Assembly (NCBI RefSeq): GCF_004328075.1 | Contig: NZ_SJFN01000010.1 | Coordinates: 124,001 to 188,000, forward strand | Source of the DNA: Siculibacillus lacustris | GTDB taxonomy: Bacteria; Pseudomonadota; Alphaproteobacteria; Rhizobiales; Ancalomicrobiaceae | Reading direction: 5' to 3' | DNA length: 64,000 nt | In this document: positions 1 through 8,506 of the stretch, piece by piece | Position numbering within the stretch: position 1 is the stretch's first letter | Layout: each line of letters starts with the position of its first letter | Position numbers and translations under genes: made by a program | Notes under the pieces: model-generated | What the model was told of the DNA's origin: nothing | The model's database searches: none | What the model saw: the letters and a program-made list of their open reading frames with translations, nothing else

Positions 1-216
1 GACGATTTGTTGCAATTTTTACCGATCGCCCCCGCATCGATCGCCGAGGGCAGACCTCGCGCCGCCAATACATGACGTTGGGGAAGTGCGGTCCTCGCCC
101 GCTTCGCCTCGGGTCGACCGCCACCAGAGCCCTCGCGGCTTTCCCTCGCCCCGCCACGGGTCTAGACAGAACGGGCCGAGCCGCCGCAGAGCGCGCCGCC
201 CATCGGAGGACACCCC

Positions 217-672
217 ATGCTCATCGACCTCGATCCGCTCCTGACCCCGGACCTCTTGTGGGTTCTGGCCGCCATGGGCCACGGCGACGATCTCGCCTTC
301 GTCGATTCCAACTTCCCGGCCGAGACCATCGCCCGGCGCACCACCTCCGGCCGTCTGATCCGGCTGCCGGCGATGTCGATGGCCCGCGCCGCGCGGGCGA
401 TCTTCTCGGTCCTGCCGATCGACACCTTCGTGCCCGATCCGGTCCGCCGCATCGAAGTGGTCGGCAAGCCCGACGAGGTGCTGCCGATCCACGCCGAAGT
501 GCTCGCCGAACTGACCGCCCGGGTCCCCGACGCCACCTTCGGCCGGATCGAACGCTTCGCCTTCTACGACACCGCCGCCCGCGGCTTCGCGGTGGTCCAG
601 GTCGGCGATCCGCGCGCCTACGGCTGCTTCATGATCAAGAAGGGCGTGATCTTCGGCGAACCCGAGCGCTGA
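217..672 (+). CDS. fucU: RbsD/FucU family sugar mutarotase (L-fucose mutarotase-like)
   Basis: The product has 151 residues, the usual size for the RbsD/FucU family, which interconverts alpha and beta anomers of monosaccharides in the cytoplasm. Family features seen are the LTPDLLWVLAAMGHGD segment near residues 9-24 with its conserved His, the DSNFPAET segment, and the C-terminal AYGCFMIKKGVI run. The FucU branch is preferred over RbsD because of the length and this C-terminus, but substrate is not certain from sequence. The ATG follows a GGAGG ribosome binding site. No other fucose or ribose gene is adjacent; the gene converges on a HAD phosphatase gene 36 bases away. It may serve the galactose, arabinose or fucose uptake systems of the region. 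Confidence 0.88.
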   Translation: MLIDLDPLLTPDLLWVLAAMGHGDDLAFVDSNFPAETIARRTTSGRLIRLPAMSMARAARAIFSVLPIDTFVPDPVRRIEVVGKPDEVLPIHAEVLAELTARVPDATFGRIERFAFYDTAARGFAVVQVGDPRAYGCFMIKKGVIFGEPER

Positions 673-708
673 GCGCCGGGCCCGCGCCCACCGCGGCGGC
701 GTCGAGCC

Positions 709-1434
709 TCAGGGGGCCGGCGCCGCGGCAGGGTCGACCAGAAGGGCCTCGAGCTCGGCGATCGACCCGAGCACGACGTCGGCTTCCGCCGCCAGGCGCG
801 CGCGGGTGCCGGTGCCGGTCAGCACCGCCACGCGCAGGCCGGCGTCGGCGGCGCGGGCCATGGCGAGGTCGTGCAGCGTGTCGCCGACCACCGCGACCGC
901 CTCCGGCGCCACCCCGATCGCCCGGCAGAAGGCCAGCACCATGCCCGGCCCGGGCTTGCCGCCGTGACCCGAATCCCAACCGGCGACGAAGTCGATCAGC
1001 CCTTCGAGCCCGAACCGCTCGACCGTCGCGCGGATCGCCGCCTCGCCGTCGCTCGACGCGATGCCGAGGCGATAGCCGCGCCGAGCGAGACGCCCGAGGA
1101 TCGCCGCGAGATCGCCGACCGGCACCACGTCGCCGACCGCCGCGCAGAAGATCGCATCGAGTTCGTGGGTGAGCGAATCGACGTCGCCCGGCGCCCCCGC
1201 GGCGATCCACACGCGGGCGATGTCGGCGGCCGATCCCGCCGCGAAGACGCTGTCCGGATCGGCCCGGCGTCCGTCGAGCCCGATGCCCGCGACCGCCAGC
1301 AGTCGCTCGGCGAGAGCGGCGTCGCCGCGCGCCGCATGAGTCCCGGCGCGCACCGCGATCGGTCCCCAGCTCGGCCAGAAGTCGAGCAGCGTGCCGTCCT
1401 TGTCGAACAGGATCGCCCGAATGCCGTCGCTCAT
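709..1434 (-). CDS. HAD-superfamily hydrolase, phosphoglycolate phosphatase-like
   Basis: The 241-residue protein begins with HAD motif I (FDKDGTLLD, about residues 9-17), with a C1 cap domain after it. It ends with the Mg-binding motif VVGDTLHDLAMARAADAG near residue 195. It should dephosphorylate a small phosphorylated metabolite in the cytoplasm. The motif I is not the FDWAGT of phosphonoacetaldehyde hydrolase, so a PhnX role is unlikely. It starts 4 bases after the stop of the upstream ABC ATPase gene, so it is the last gene of that transport operon. This suggests that the imported compound is a phosphate ester or gives rise to one; the substrate itself cannot be read from the sequence. 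Confidence 0.85.
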   Translation of the reverse strand: MSDGIRAILFDKDGTLLDFWPSWGPIAVRAGTHAARGDAALAERLLAVAGIGLDGRRADPDSVFAAGSAADIARVWIAAGAPGDVDSLTHELDAIFCAAVGDVVPVGDLAAILGRLARRGYRLGIASSDGEAAIRATVERFGLEGLIDFVAGWDSGHGGKPGPGMVLAFCRAIGVAPEAVAVVGDTLHDLAMARAADAGLRVAVLTGTGTRARLAAEADVVLGSIAELEALLVDPAAAPAP

Positions 1435-1438
1435 GCCC

Positions 1439-2503
1439 TCACCCGCCGGCCACCACCAGGAGATCGTCGCGGGCGAAACACAGGGTCACCGGCTCGCCGG
1501 CCGCCGGTAGGCGCACCGCGGGCTGGTTGAAGGCGTCGAGCGACACCGTCTGGCTCTCCAGCCGCACGCGGATCCGCACCACGGCGCCGAGGAAGCTCAC
1601 CGCCTCGACCGTCCCGGCCAGCTCGTCGCGTCCGTCCGCGGCTTCCCCGAAGGTCACCGCCTCCGGCCGCAGGGCCACCGTCACGGTATCACCGCTCGCC
1701 CGCCCCTCGACCGTATGCGCCGCCAACACCTCGCGTCCGTCGATCGCCAGGCGCCCGTTCTCGGCGTCGATCACCGTGGCGGTGAGGATGTTGAGCGTGC
1801 CGACGAAGGAGGCGACGAAGCGGGTGCGCGGGTAGTTGTAGACCTCGAACGGCGTGCCGATCTGCTCGGCGCGGCCTTCGTTCATCACCACCACGCGGTC
1901 GGACATCGACAGCGCCTCTTCCTGATCATGGGTCACGAAGATCGTGGTGATGCCGAGGTCCTTCTGCAGCGAGCGAATTTCTTCGCGCAGGCTGACCCGG
2001 ATCTTGGCGTCGAGCGCCGACAGCGGTTCGTCGAGCAGCAACACCTGCGGCTTGACGGCGATCGCCCGGGCGAGCGCCACCCGCTGCTGCTGGCCGCCCG
2101 ACAGTTGGTAGGGATAGCGGCCGGCGATGTCCGGCAGCTTGATCAGCCGCAGCATCTCCTCGACCCGCGCGGCGATCTCGTCGGGGCCGCGCCGGGCGAC
2201 CCTGAGGCCGAAGGCGATGTTCTGGGCGACCGTCATGTTGGGGAACAGGGCGTAGGCCTGAAACACCATGCCGACGTTGCGCTTGGCCGGCGGCAGGTCG
2301 GTGACCTCCTGCCCGTCGATGGTGATCGACCCGGCGCTCGCCGTCTCGAACCCGGCGATCATCCGCAGGATCGTCGTCTTGCCGCAGCCCGAGGGTCCGA
2401 GGAAGGAGACGAATTCGCCCCGCTCCACCGCCAGCGCGAAGTCGTGCACCACCGTGGCCGGTCCGAACGACTTCCTGAGGTTGCGAATGTCGATGAAGGT
2501 CAT
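1439..2503 (-). CDS. ABC importer ATPase (PotA/FbpC/PhnT type)
   Basis: A 354-residue nucleotide-binding subunit of an importer. It shows Walker A GPSGCGKTT near residue 37, the Q-loop VFQAYALFPNMT, the signature LSGGQQQR, Walker B VLLLDEPLSALD, and the switch histidine in VTHDQEEA. A C-terminal TOBE-like domain (after about residue 240) is typical of the spermidine/putrescine, ferric iron and 2-aminoethylphosphonate ATPases. The ATG has an AGGAG ribosome binding site. It follows the two permease genes and precedes the HAD gene, completing a binding protein-permease-permease-ATPase-phosphatase operon. The family alone does not fix the substrate. Confidence 0.92.
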   Translation of the reverse strand: MTFIDIRNLRKSFGPATVVHDFALAVERGEFVSFLGPSGCGKTTILRMIAGFETASAGSITIDGQEVTDLPPAKRNVGMVFQAYALFPNMTVAQNIAFGLRVARRGPDEIAARVEEMLRLIKLPDIAGRYPYQLSGGQQQRVALARAIAVKPQVLLLDEPLSALDAKIRVSLREEIRSLQKDLGITTIFVTHDQEEALSMSDRVVVMNEGRAEQIGTPFEVYNYPRTRFVASFVGTLNILTATVIDAENGRLAIDGREVLAAHTVEGRASGDTVTVALRPEAVTFGEAADGRDELAGTVEAVSFLGAVVRIRVRLESQTVSLDAFNQPAVRLPAAGEPVTLCFARDDLLVVAGG

Positions 2504-2548
2504 CGGAGCTCCTGGAACGACCGTCGCCCGGCGATCGGGCGGACGTTG

Positions 2549-3334
2549 CTATTTCGGTTGGGTCGGCCCCCGGGCCGCCCCGAACACCTGGATCAGCCCC
2601 ATGCAGGCCCAGGTGACGACGAAGGCGATGATCGCCAGCGCCGCCGGCTCATAGGCCCGGTTGGCGCCGACCAGTTGCAGATAGGGGCCGAAGGCCGGCC
2701 GATTGAGCAGGCTGGCGAAGGTGAACTCGCCGATCACGATCGCGAAGGTCAGGAACGCCCCCGACAGGATCGCCGAGCGGATGTTGGGGAAGATCACCTT
2801 GAACAGGATGGTCGACCAACTCGCCCCGAGGCTCTCGGCGGCCTCCGTCAGGGTGCGCACGTCGATCGCCCGGAGCCCGGTGTCGACCGAGCGATAGAGA
2901 TAGGGCAAGGCCAGCGTCACGTAGCCGAAGGTCAGGAGCAGATCGGTGCCGCGCGAGGAGTCGGTGAGCGGCAGAATGCTCTGCGAATTGTAGAGCCGGA
3001 GATAACCGAACACGATGACGATCGCCGGGATCACCAGCGGCAGCAGGGTGACGAACTCGACCAGCGGCCGCAGCTTGGGCAGACGCAGCTGCACCCAATA
3101 GGCGGTGGGCACCACCAAGAGCGTCCCGACCACGATGGTCGCCAGCGCCAACACCACCGAATAGAGGAACGACGCCTGGAAGTTCGGGTCGCCCAACACG
3201 ATCCGGTAGGCGTCGAAGGAATAGGTGCCGCGCCGCATCCGCAGCGAGAACTCGAAGGTGCCGATCAGCGGCACCAGGAAATAGAGCGCCCCCAGCGTGA
3301 CGGCGATCCACGGACCGATTCGCGAGGCCTTCAT
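2549..3334 (-). CDS. ABC importer permease (second, PotC-like)
   Basis: The 261-residue inner-membrane protein has about six hydrophobic segments, including one at the start (WIAVTLGALYFLVPLIGTF). An EAA-like cytoplasmic loop, LTEAAESLGASWSTILFKVIFP, lies around residues 160-182, the coupling motif of binding-protein-dependent permeases. The ATG overlaps the TGA of the preceding permease gene by four bases (ATGA), which fixes the start and indicates translational coupling. It is the partner of the permease encoded at 3331-4221 in the same importer. Confidence 0.9.
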   Translation of the reverse strand: MKASRIGPWIAVTLGALYFLVPLIGTFEFSLRMRRGTYSFDAYRIVLGDPNFQASFLYSVVLALATIVVGTLLVVPTAYWVQLRLPKLRPLVEFVTLLPLVIPAIVIVFGYLRLYNSQSILPLTDSSRGTDLLLTFGYVTLALPYLYRSVDTGLRAIDVRTLTEAAESLGASWSTILFKVIFPNIRSAILSGAFLTFAIVIGEFTFASLLNRPAFGPYLQLVGANRAYEPAALAIIAFVVTWACMGLIQVFGAARGPTQPK

Positions 3335-4221
3335 CGTGACCACCTCTCGGCCCGGCCGCGCAGCCAGATGTAGGCGACGTTGGACACCCCGGTGATGATG
3401 ATCATCCCGAGCGCCAGGGCGTAGCCGAGGTTCTGATTGTGCAGCACGTCGCCGCGGATCTGGGCATAGAGCAGGATGGTGACGATGTTCAGCGACGATC
3501 CCGTGAGCGCGTAGGCCGTGGCCACCGCCCCGAACGAATTGGCGAACAGCAGCAGGGTCGAGCCGAGCAGGCTCGGCCACAGCACCGGCAGCACCACCCA
3601 GCGCCAGTACTGACCGCGGCTCGCCCCGAGCGTCGAGGCCGCCTCGCGCCATTCGCGCTTCAATCCGTCGAGCGCCGGCGTCAGGATCAGCACCATCAAG
3701 GGGATCTGGAAATAGAGATAGGTCAGCGTCAGGCCGAAGAAGTTCAGGAGATTGAACCCGGTGGCATAGAGGCTGAAGCCGAACCACTGCATCAGCGCCC
3801 AGGTGACGAGGCCGGTGCGCCCGAGCGTCGCCAGGAAGGCGAAGGCCAGCGGCACGCCGGCGAAGTTCGAGGCGACGCCGGAGAAGGTCATCAGCGTCGG
3901 CCGGATCCACGCCGGCAGCCCGCCCGACACCGCGGCATGGGCCAACGCGAAGCCGATCAGCGCGCCGCCGAGCGCCGAGGCGGCCGAGATCTCGAGGCTG
4001 ATCTTGTAGGCCGCCAGGATCGTCGGTTGCGACAGATCGGTGAGGTTGACGAGGGTGAAATGGCCGTCGGCGTCCTGGAAGGCGCCGATGATCAGGAACG
4101 CCGTCGGCAGGATCAAGAACAGGGTGGCGAACAGGAAGAACGGCGCCACGCCGATCCACGCCAGCGCGGATCCCGACGGACGCCGCGCCGGCTTCGAAAT
4201 TGCGATCGTTCCGGCCGCCAT
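3331..4221 (-). CDS. ABC importer permease (first, PotB-like)
   Basis: A 296-residue membrane protein with a first transmembrane stretch (ALAWIGVAPFFLFATLFLILPTAF) and further helices. An EAA-type loop, REAASTLGASRGQYWRWVVLPVL, lies in the C-terminal half, as in family permeases. I chose the ATG at 4221, which is preceded by a purine-rich GGGGCGAGGGG stretch; a GTG at 4239 would add six residues. It sits downstream of the binding-protein gene, separated by two GC-rich hairpins, and overlaps the second permease gene by four bases. Confidence 0.88.
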   Translation of the reverse strand: MAAGTIAISKPARRPSGSALAWIGVAPFFLFATLFLILPTAFLIIGAFQDADGHFTLVNLTDLSQPTILAAYKISLEISAASALGGALIGFALAHAAVSGGLPAWIRPTLMTFSGVASNFAGVPLAFAFLATLGRTGLVTWALMQWFGFSLYATGFNLLNFFGLTLTYLYFQIPLMVLILTPALDGLKREWREAASTLGASRGQYWRWVVLPVLWPSLLGSTLLLFANSFGAVATAYALTGSSLNIVTILLYAQIRGDVLHNQNLGYALALGMIIITGVSNVAYIWLRGRAERWSR

Positions 4222-4252
4222 GCCCCTCGCCCCGTTCACTCGCGTCGGATCC

Positions 4253-4326
4253 GATCCACCACCGGACGGATCCCGGCCCGGCGGTGGATCGGCGATCGGG
4301 CCTCCGGCGTCGCCGTCGGAGGCCCG
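4253..4326 (-). promoter_or_regulatory. Two tandem hairpins after the binding-protein gene
   Basis: Two inverted repeats lie between the binding-protein stop (4334) and the first permease start. One pairs GATCCACC (4253-4260) with GGTGGATC (4283-4290). The other pairs CGGGCCTCCGGCG (4297-4309) with CGTCGGAGGCCCG (4314-4326) around a 4-base loop with one G-T pair. No T-run follows, so complete termination is unlikely. Partial termination or mRNA 3'-end protection, giving more binding protein than permease, is the likely role. Confidence 0.6.
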
Positions 4327-4333
4327 AACGAGG

Positions 4334-5440
4334 TCACTTGGCGACGTTGGCGCCGACCACGGCGTCCCACTGCTTGGTGATCACGTCCTTGGACGCCGCC
4401 TGCTCGGCGAGCGTCGGGAACACCGCCTTGGCATAGCCCTCGGCCGGCGGCAGCTTGGCGAGCACGTCGGCCGGTACCTTCTTGTTGGCGATCAGGTCGG
4501 CGAAGCGCACCGGGTGGCAGTAGCCGGCGAGCCAACCGACCTGGCCCTCGTCGGAGTAGAGATACTCGAGCCACAGCTTGGCGGCGGCCGGGTGCGGCGC
4601 GAAGGCCGAGATCGCCTGGACGTAGACGCCGGCGACGACGCCGGTCTTGGGGATCACCACGTCGACCGGCGGGTTGCCCTTCAGCGTGTCACGGTCGGCG
4701 AGCGCGTTGTAGTCCCAGCGGATGACGATCGGGGTGGCGCCCTGCGCCAGCGACGCGGCCTTGCCGATCACCGGCACGAAGTTGCCGGCCTTGTTGAGAT
4801 CGCCGAAGAACTTGAGGCCGGCTTCGCCGGCCTTGGCGGCGTCGTTGCCGGTGGCCGCGAGGCCGGCGGCGTAGACGCCCTGGATCGCCTGGTTGGCGGC
4901 GCGCGGATCACCGGCGAGCGCCACGGCGTTCTTGAATTCCGGCTTCAACAGATCGGCCCAGTCGGTCGGGCTGGTCTTCACCAGATCCTTGTTCACCTCG
5001 AAGGCCAGCACGCCGTAATAGTCGCCGGTCCAGTAGCCGTCGGCGTCCTTCTGGCTCGCCGGGATCGAATCCCAGGTCGAGACCTTGTAGGGCACGATCA
5101 GGCCGTCGGCCTTGGCGGTCGGACCGAACGACAGGCCGACGTCGACCACGTCGGGGGCCTGCGGGCCCTTGTTGCCCTTGTTGGCCTTGATCGCTTCGAT
5201 CTCGTCGCCCGAGCCGGCGTCGGGGTTCAGCTCGTTGACCTTGAGACCGTATTTGGCCTTGAAGGACTCGATGATCGGGCCATAGCCGCACCAGTCGTGC
5301 GGCAGCGCGATGACGGTCAGTTCGCCTTCCTTCTTGGCGGCGGCGACGAGATCGTCGAGCGGCGCGGCGGCGACGGTCGAGACGGAGGCGGCGACGGCGA
5401 GCGCCGCCACCGAGGCCAACAGGATACGATCGGTCTTCAT
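4334..5440 (-). CDS. ABC importer extracellular solute-binding protein, family 1
   Basis: A 368-residue periplasmic protein with a typical signal peptide (MKTDRILLASVAALAVAASV, cleavage near AAA/PLDD). The mature part has the two-lobe binding-protein layout of polyamine, iron and phosphonate receptors. Clues include DLVAAAKKEGELTVIALPHDW at the start and SPTDWADLLKPEFK in the middle. I chose the ATG at 5440, since the signal peptide begins there and an AAGGGG ribosome binding site precedes it. It is the first gene of the leftward importer operon. The ligand is unknown; the phosphatase at the operon end hints at a phosphorylated compound. Confidence 0.88.
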   Translation of the reverse strand: MKTDRILLASVAALAVAASVSTVAAAPLDDLVAAAKKEGELTVIALPHDWCGYGPIIESFKAKYGLKVNELNPDAGSGDEIEAIKANKGNKGPQAPDVVDVGLSFGPTAKADGLIVPYKVSTWDSIPASQKDADGYWTGDYYGVLAFEVNKDLVKTSPTDWADLLKPEFKNAVALAGDPRAANQAIQGVYAAGLAATGNDAAKAGEAGLKFFGDLNKAGNFVPVIGKAASLAQGATPIVIRWDYNALADRDTLKGNPPVDVVIPKTGVVAGVYVQAISAFAPHPAAAKLWLEYLYSDEGQVGWLAGYCHPVRFADLIANKKVPADVLAKLPPAEGYAKAVFPTLAEQAASKDVITKQWDAVVGANVAK

Positions 5441-5585
5441 CGGTGACACCCCTTCGAAGGCCAGCACGCTCGGCACCGGGCGGTGCGGGCGGCGGCGAAA
5501 TGCATGAGACGACCCTGGGCTATCAAGCCGACATGAACGTATCGTGTCGCTGCTAACCCGCGGAAATCGCCCGCTCTCGACAGGA

Positions 5586-5622
5586 CGTCACATGATGACG
5601 GAGCCTTCATGAGTTCGTCATG
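5586..5622. promoter_or_regulatory. Inverted repeats upstream of the binding-protein gene (candidate operator)
   Basis: About 150-180 bases before the binding-protein start is a perfect dyad, CGTCA-CATGA-TGACG (5586-5600), followed by a further CGTCATG (5616-5622) that can pair with the ATGACG half of the first. The surroundings are less GC-rich than the genes, as expected of a promoter region. No regulator gene is adjacent, so the binding protein, if any, is unknown. Confidence 0.3.
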
Positions 5623-5725
5623 CGAGCTCCGACTAAGCCCGACCGCAGGCCCTTCGGTCAAGCGGCTACGCGAGGGAAAGTACGGGTGATATCGCCGCGA
5701 CCCGGCGCACCGCCTTCCCCCACCG

Positions 5726-7357
5726 TCAGGCGCCCGCCGCCCCCCAGCTGCGGGCGAGCAGCCCGTCGGCGCGAATCTCGATCAGCGTCGGCACGTCGGC
5801 GGCGGCCGCGGCCGCCAGCGCAGCCACCAGATCGGCGTCGCGATCGGGCGCGACATGGGCGCAGCCATGGGCTTCGGCGAGCAGGTCGAGTCGCGGCCCG
5901 CCGATGTCGACGCCGATCGTCGGCAAGTCCTGCCCACGCATCCAGGTCTTGATCTCGCCATAGGCCTGGTTGTTCCAGACGATCACCGCCACGCCGATCC
6001 CGGCATCGACCGCACTCGCCAGTTCCGGTGCGGTGAACTGCAGGCCGCCGTCGCCGATCACGCATACGACCGCCCGCTCGGGCGCGGCGAGCTTCGCCCC
6101 GAAGGCTGCCGGCAGGGCGTAGCCGAGGGTGCCGTAGCCGGTCGAGGCGTTGAAGAACGACCGCACCCGCGGCGCGCGGTGGATCTGGTTGCCGGCATAG
6201 ACCGGCTCGGTCTGATCGCCGACCACGATCGCGTCGGGCAGCGCCGCATCGATCGCCGCGAACAGATGGGCATGCACCCGGCAGGCCGGCCACAGCAGCG
6301 CCTCGGTGCGCCGCACCAGATCGGCCGCCCGCGCCGCGCCGTCGCGTCGCCCCGGACCGGCCCCGAGGCGCGCCAGCAGCGCCTCGGCGGCGATCCGGGC
6401 ATCGGCGACGATCGACAGCGCCGCCAGCGCCGGCCGCGAGGTCTGTTCGGGGTCGATGTCGATGCGGATCAACCGCCCGCCGAAGGTCAGCGGCCGCGGG
6501 TCGGGATACATCTCGGTCTCGCCGAATTCGGTGCCGATCGCCAGCACCACGTCGGCCGCGGCGAGCTCGTCGTAGAGCGGCGCCAAGGCGAGATTGCCCG
6601 AGAGCCCGAGCGGATGATCGGGCGGCAGGATGCCCTTGGCGTTGACCGTGGTGAACAGCGGCGCGTCGAGCCGCTCGGCGAGGCCGCGGATCGCCCGCGC
6701 CGCCCCGACCGCGCCGCCGCCGGCGACGATCAACGGCCGTTGCGCGGCCGCGAGCCAGATCGCCGCCTGTTCGATGGCGCGCGCATCGGCCCCGGGCGCG
6801 AAGGGCCGCGGCGGTGGCGAAACCGCCGGCCCGGCGACCGGAGCGACGATCACGTCGATCGGAATCTCGATGTGCACCGGCCGCGGCCGCGCCGCCGCGA
6901 AGATCGCGAAGGCCCGCGCCAGCACTTCCGGCAATTGCTCCGGGTCGAGCAGGGTGTGGCTGAAGGCCGACACTCCGGCGATCAGCGCCCGCTGCGACGG
7001 CAATTCGTGCAGTTTGCCGCGGCCCATGCCGAGATCGGCCCGCCCCGTCACCGCCGAGATCACCAGCATCGGCACCGAATCGGCATAGGCCTGCCCCATC
7101 GCCGTGGCGATGTTGGTCATGCCCGGACCGGTGACGATGAACGCCGCCGCCGGCCGACCGCAGGCCCGCGCGTAGCCGTCGGCCATGAAGCCGGCGCCCT
7201 GCTCGTGGCGCGGCGTGACGTGGCGGATCCGGGTCGCCGGCAGGCCGCGGTAGAGCTCGACGGTGTGGATCCCGGGAATGCCGAAGATCGTGTCGATGCC
7301 ATAGGCCTCGAGCAGCTGCACCAGTCGTTCGCCGCAGGTGACGGTCGTCGGGCTCAT
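5726..7357 (-). CDS. Thiamine diphosphate-dependent enzyme, acetolactate synthase/AruI-like
   Basis: The 543-residue protein has the three-domain layout of the acetolactate synthase family. The N-terminal PYR domain carries the catalytic glutamate in PRHEQGAGFMADGYAR (about residue 50). A central domain follows, and the C-terminal PP domain has the cofactor motif VIGDGGLQF...NNQAYG. It would use ThDP and Mg to decarboxylate a 2-oxo acid. The RGKLHELPSQ stretch and overall form recall 5-guanidino-2-oxopentanoate decarboxylase (AruI), which I offer as the best guess from memory. I set the start at the ATG at 7357 because the upstream extension is not conserved-looking. It lies downstream of galKT on the same strand but 108 bases away, so it may be separate. 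Confidence 0.75.
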   Translation of the reverse strand: MSPTTVTCGERLVQLLEAYGIDTIFGIPGIHTVELYRGLPATRIRHVTPRHEQGAGFMADGYARACGRPAAAFIVTGPGMTNIATAMGQAYADSVPMLVISAVTGRADLGMGRGKLHELPSQRALIAGVSAFSHTLLDPEQLPEVLARAFAIFAAARPRPVHIEIPIDVIVAPVAGPAVSPPPRPFAPGADARAIEQAAIWLAAAQRPLIVAGGGAVGAARAIRGLAERLDAPLFTTVNAKGILPPDHPLGLSGNLALAPLYDELAAADVVLAIGTEFGETEMYPDPRPLTFGGRLIRIDIDPEQTSRPALAALSIVADARIAAEALLARLGAGPGRRDGAARAADLVRRTEALLWPACRVHAHLFAAIDAALPDAIVVGDQTEPVYAGNQIHRAPRVRSFFNASTGYGTLGYALPAAFGAKLAAPERAVVCVIGDGGLQFTAPELASAVDAGIGVAVIVWNNQAYGEIKTWMRGQDLPTIGVDIGGPRLDLLAEAHGCAHVAPDRDADLVAALAAAAAADVPTLIEIRADGLLARSWGAAGA

Positions 7358-7447
7358 CGCACGGATCCTCGTCGGCCGCCCCCGGCGGAGGCGGAACGCC
7401 CCATCCATAGCCGCGCCGGGCCTCCCTTGGGAAGCCGCGGGCCGAGG

Positions 7448-7465
7448 GGCCCGTCGTCGCGGGCC
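7448..7465 (-). terminator. Short hairpin after galT
   Basis: GGCCCG (7448-7453) pairs with CGGGCC (7460-7465) around a 6-base loop, directly beside the galT stop codon. It has no T-run. It could be a weak terminator or mRNA 3'-end structure. Confidence 0.3.
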
Positions 7466-8506
7466 TCAGCGGTCGAGGTAGTGCACCGCCGGCATCTCGC
7501 GCAGCCGTGCCGCCGCGGCCTCGGCGGTGATGTCGCGCTGCGGCGAGCCGAGCAGCTCGAACCCGACCATGAACTTCTTGACCGTCGCCGAGCGCAGCAG
7601 CGGCGGATAGAAATGGCCGTGCAGATGCCATTCCGGATGGGCCGCGCCGTCGGTCGGGGCCTGATGGAAGCCCATCGAATAGGGAAACGACGTCTGGAAC
7701 AGATTGTCGTAGCGGATGGTCAGAGCCGACAGCGCTTCGGCGAGGCTCTCCCGCTCGGCGGCATCGAGATCGGTCAATGAGGCGGCATGGCGGCGCGACA
7801 GCACCATCGTCTCGAACGGCCACACCGCCCAGAACGGCACCAACACCACGAAATCCGCGTTCTGGTGGACGATCCGCTCGCCGAGCGCGAGCTCGCGCGC
7901 CAGATAGGCGCAGAGCAGACAGTCGTCGTGGGTCGCGTGCCACGCCGCCTGATGCTCGGTCTCCTTGGCCAGCTCGTTGGGCAGGCTGTGGCTCGCCCAG
8001 ATCTGGCCGTGGGGATGGGGGTTGCTGCAACCCATCATCTCGCCGCGGTTCTCGAAGATCTGGACCGCCCCGATCGCCGGATCGGCGCCGAGGTTGCGGG
8101 TCTGGTCGACCCACACCTCGACCACCCGGGCGATCTCGGCGACGCTCATCCGCGCCAGCGTCAGATCGTGGCGCGGCGAGAAGCACACCACCCGGCAGAT
8201 CCCCGGCTCGCCCTCCGACACCAGCAGGCCGCGGTCGTCGTTGCGCGCCGCCGGCGCGGTCGGCGTCAGCGCGGCGAAGTCGTTGTCGAACACGAAGGTG
8301 TCGACATAGTCGGGGTTGCGCTGCCCGCCCATCCGGGTGTTGCCGGCGCAGAGATAGCATGTCGGATCGTGGGCGAGCCCGGCCGGCACGGCGACCGCTT
8401 CCATCTGCCCTTGCCACGGCCGCTGGGTGCGATGCGGCGACACCAGCACCCATTCGCCGGTCAAGGGGTTGAAGCGGCGATGCGGGGCGTTCTGCGGCGC
8501 ACTCAT
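7466..8506 (-). CDS. galT: Galactose-1-phosphate uridylyltransferase
   Basis: This 346-residue Leloir pathway enzyme transfers UMP from UDP-glucose to galactose 1-phosphate. Seen are the N-terminal [17 protein letters not shown], the zinc-site cysteines in CYLCAGN, the active-site [11 protein letters not shown] (the HPH nucleophile histidine), and the C-terminal [15 protein letters not shown]. The length matches the family. Its ATG overlaps the galK stop by four bases, so the two are translationally coupled. No galE or galM lies in the window. Confidence 0.97.
   Translation of the reverse strand: MSAPQNAPHRRFNPLTGEWVLVSPHRTQRPWQGQMEAVAVPAGLAHDPTCYLCAGNTRMGGQRNPDYVDTFVFDNDFAALTPTAPAARNDDRGLLVSEGEPGICRVVCFSPRHDLTLARMSVAEIARVVEVWVDQTRNLGADPAIGAVQIFENRGEMMGCSNPHPHGQIWASHSLPNELAKETEHQAAWHATHDDCLLCAYLARELALGERIVHQNADFVVLVPFWAVWPFETMVLSRRHAASLTDLDAAERESLAEALSALTIRYDNLFQTSFPYSMGFHQAPTDGAAHPEWHLHGHFYPPLLRSATVKKFMVGFELLGSPQRDITAEAAAARLREMPAVHYLDR

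Noticed and set aside
1-216. A gene fragment at the left edge of the window
   Set aside because: No frame on either strand shows recognisable protein; the composition at the very start is promoter-like, so it is left as intergenic.
1715-3373. A long rightward open frame of more than 500 codons across the ATPase and permease genes
   Set aside because: Its product is a low-complexity run of Arg, Gly, Asp, His and Gln and it lies opposite well-supported ABC genes. In DNA this GC-rich, antisense frames stay open by chance.
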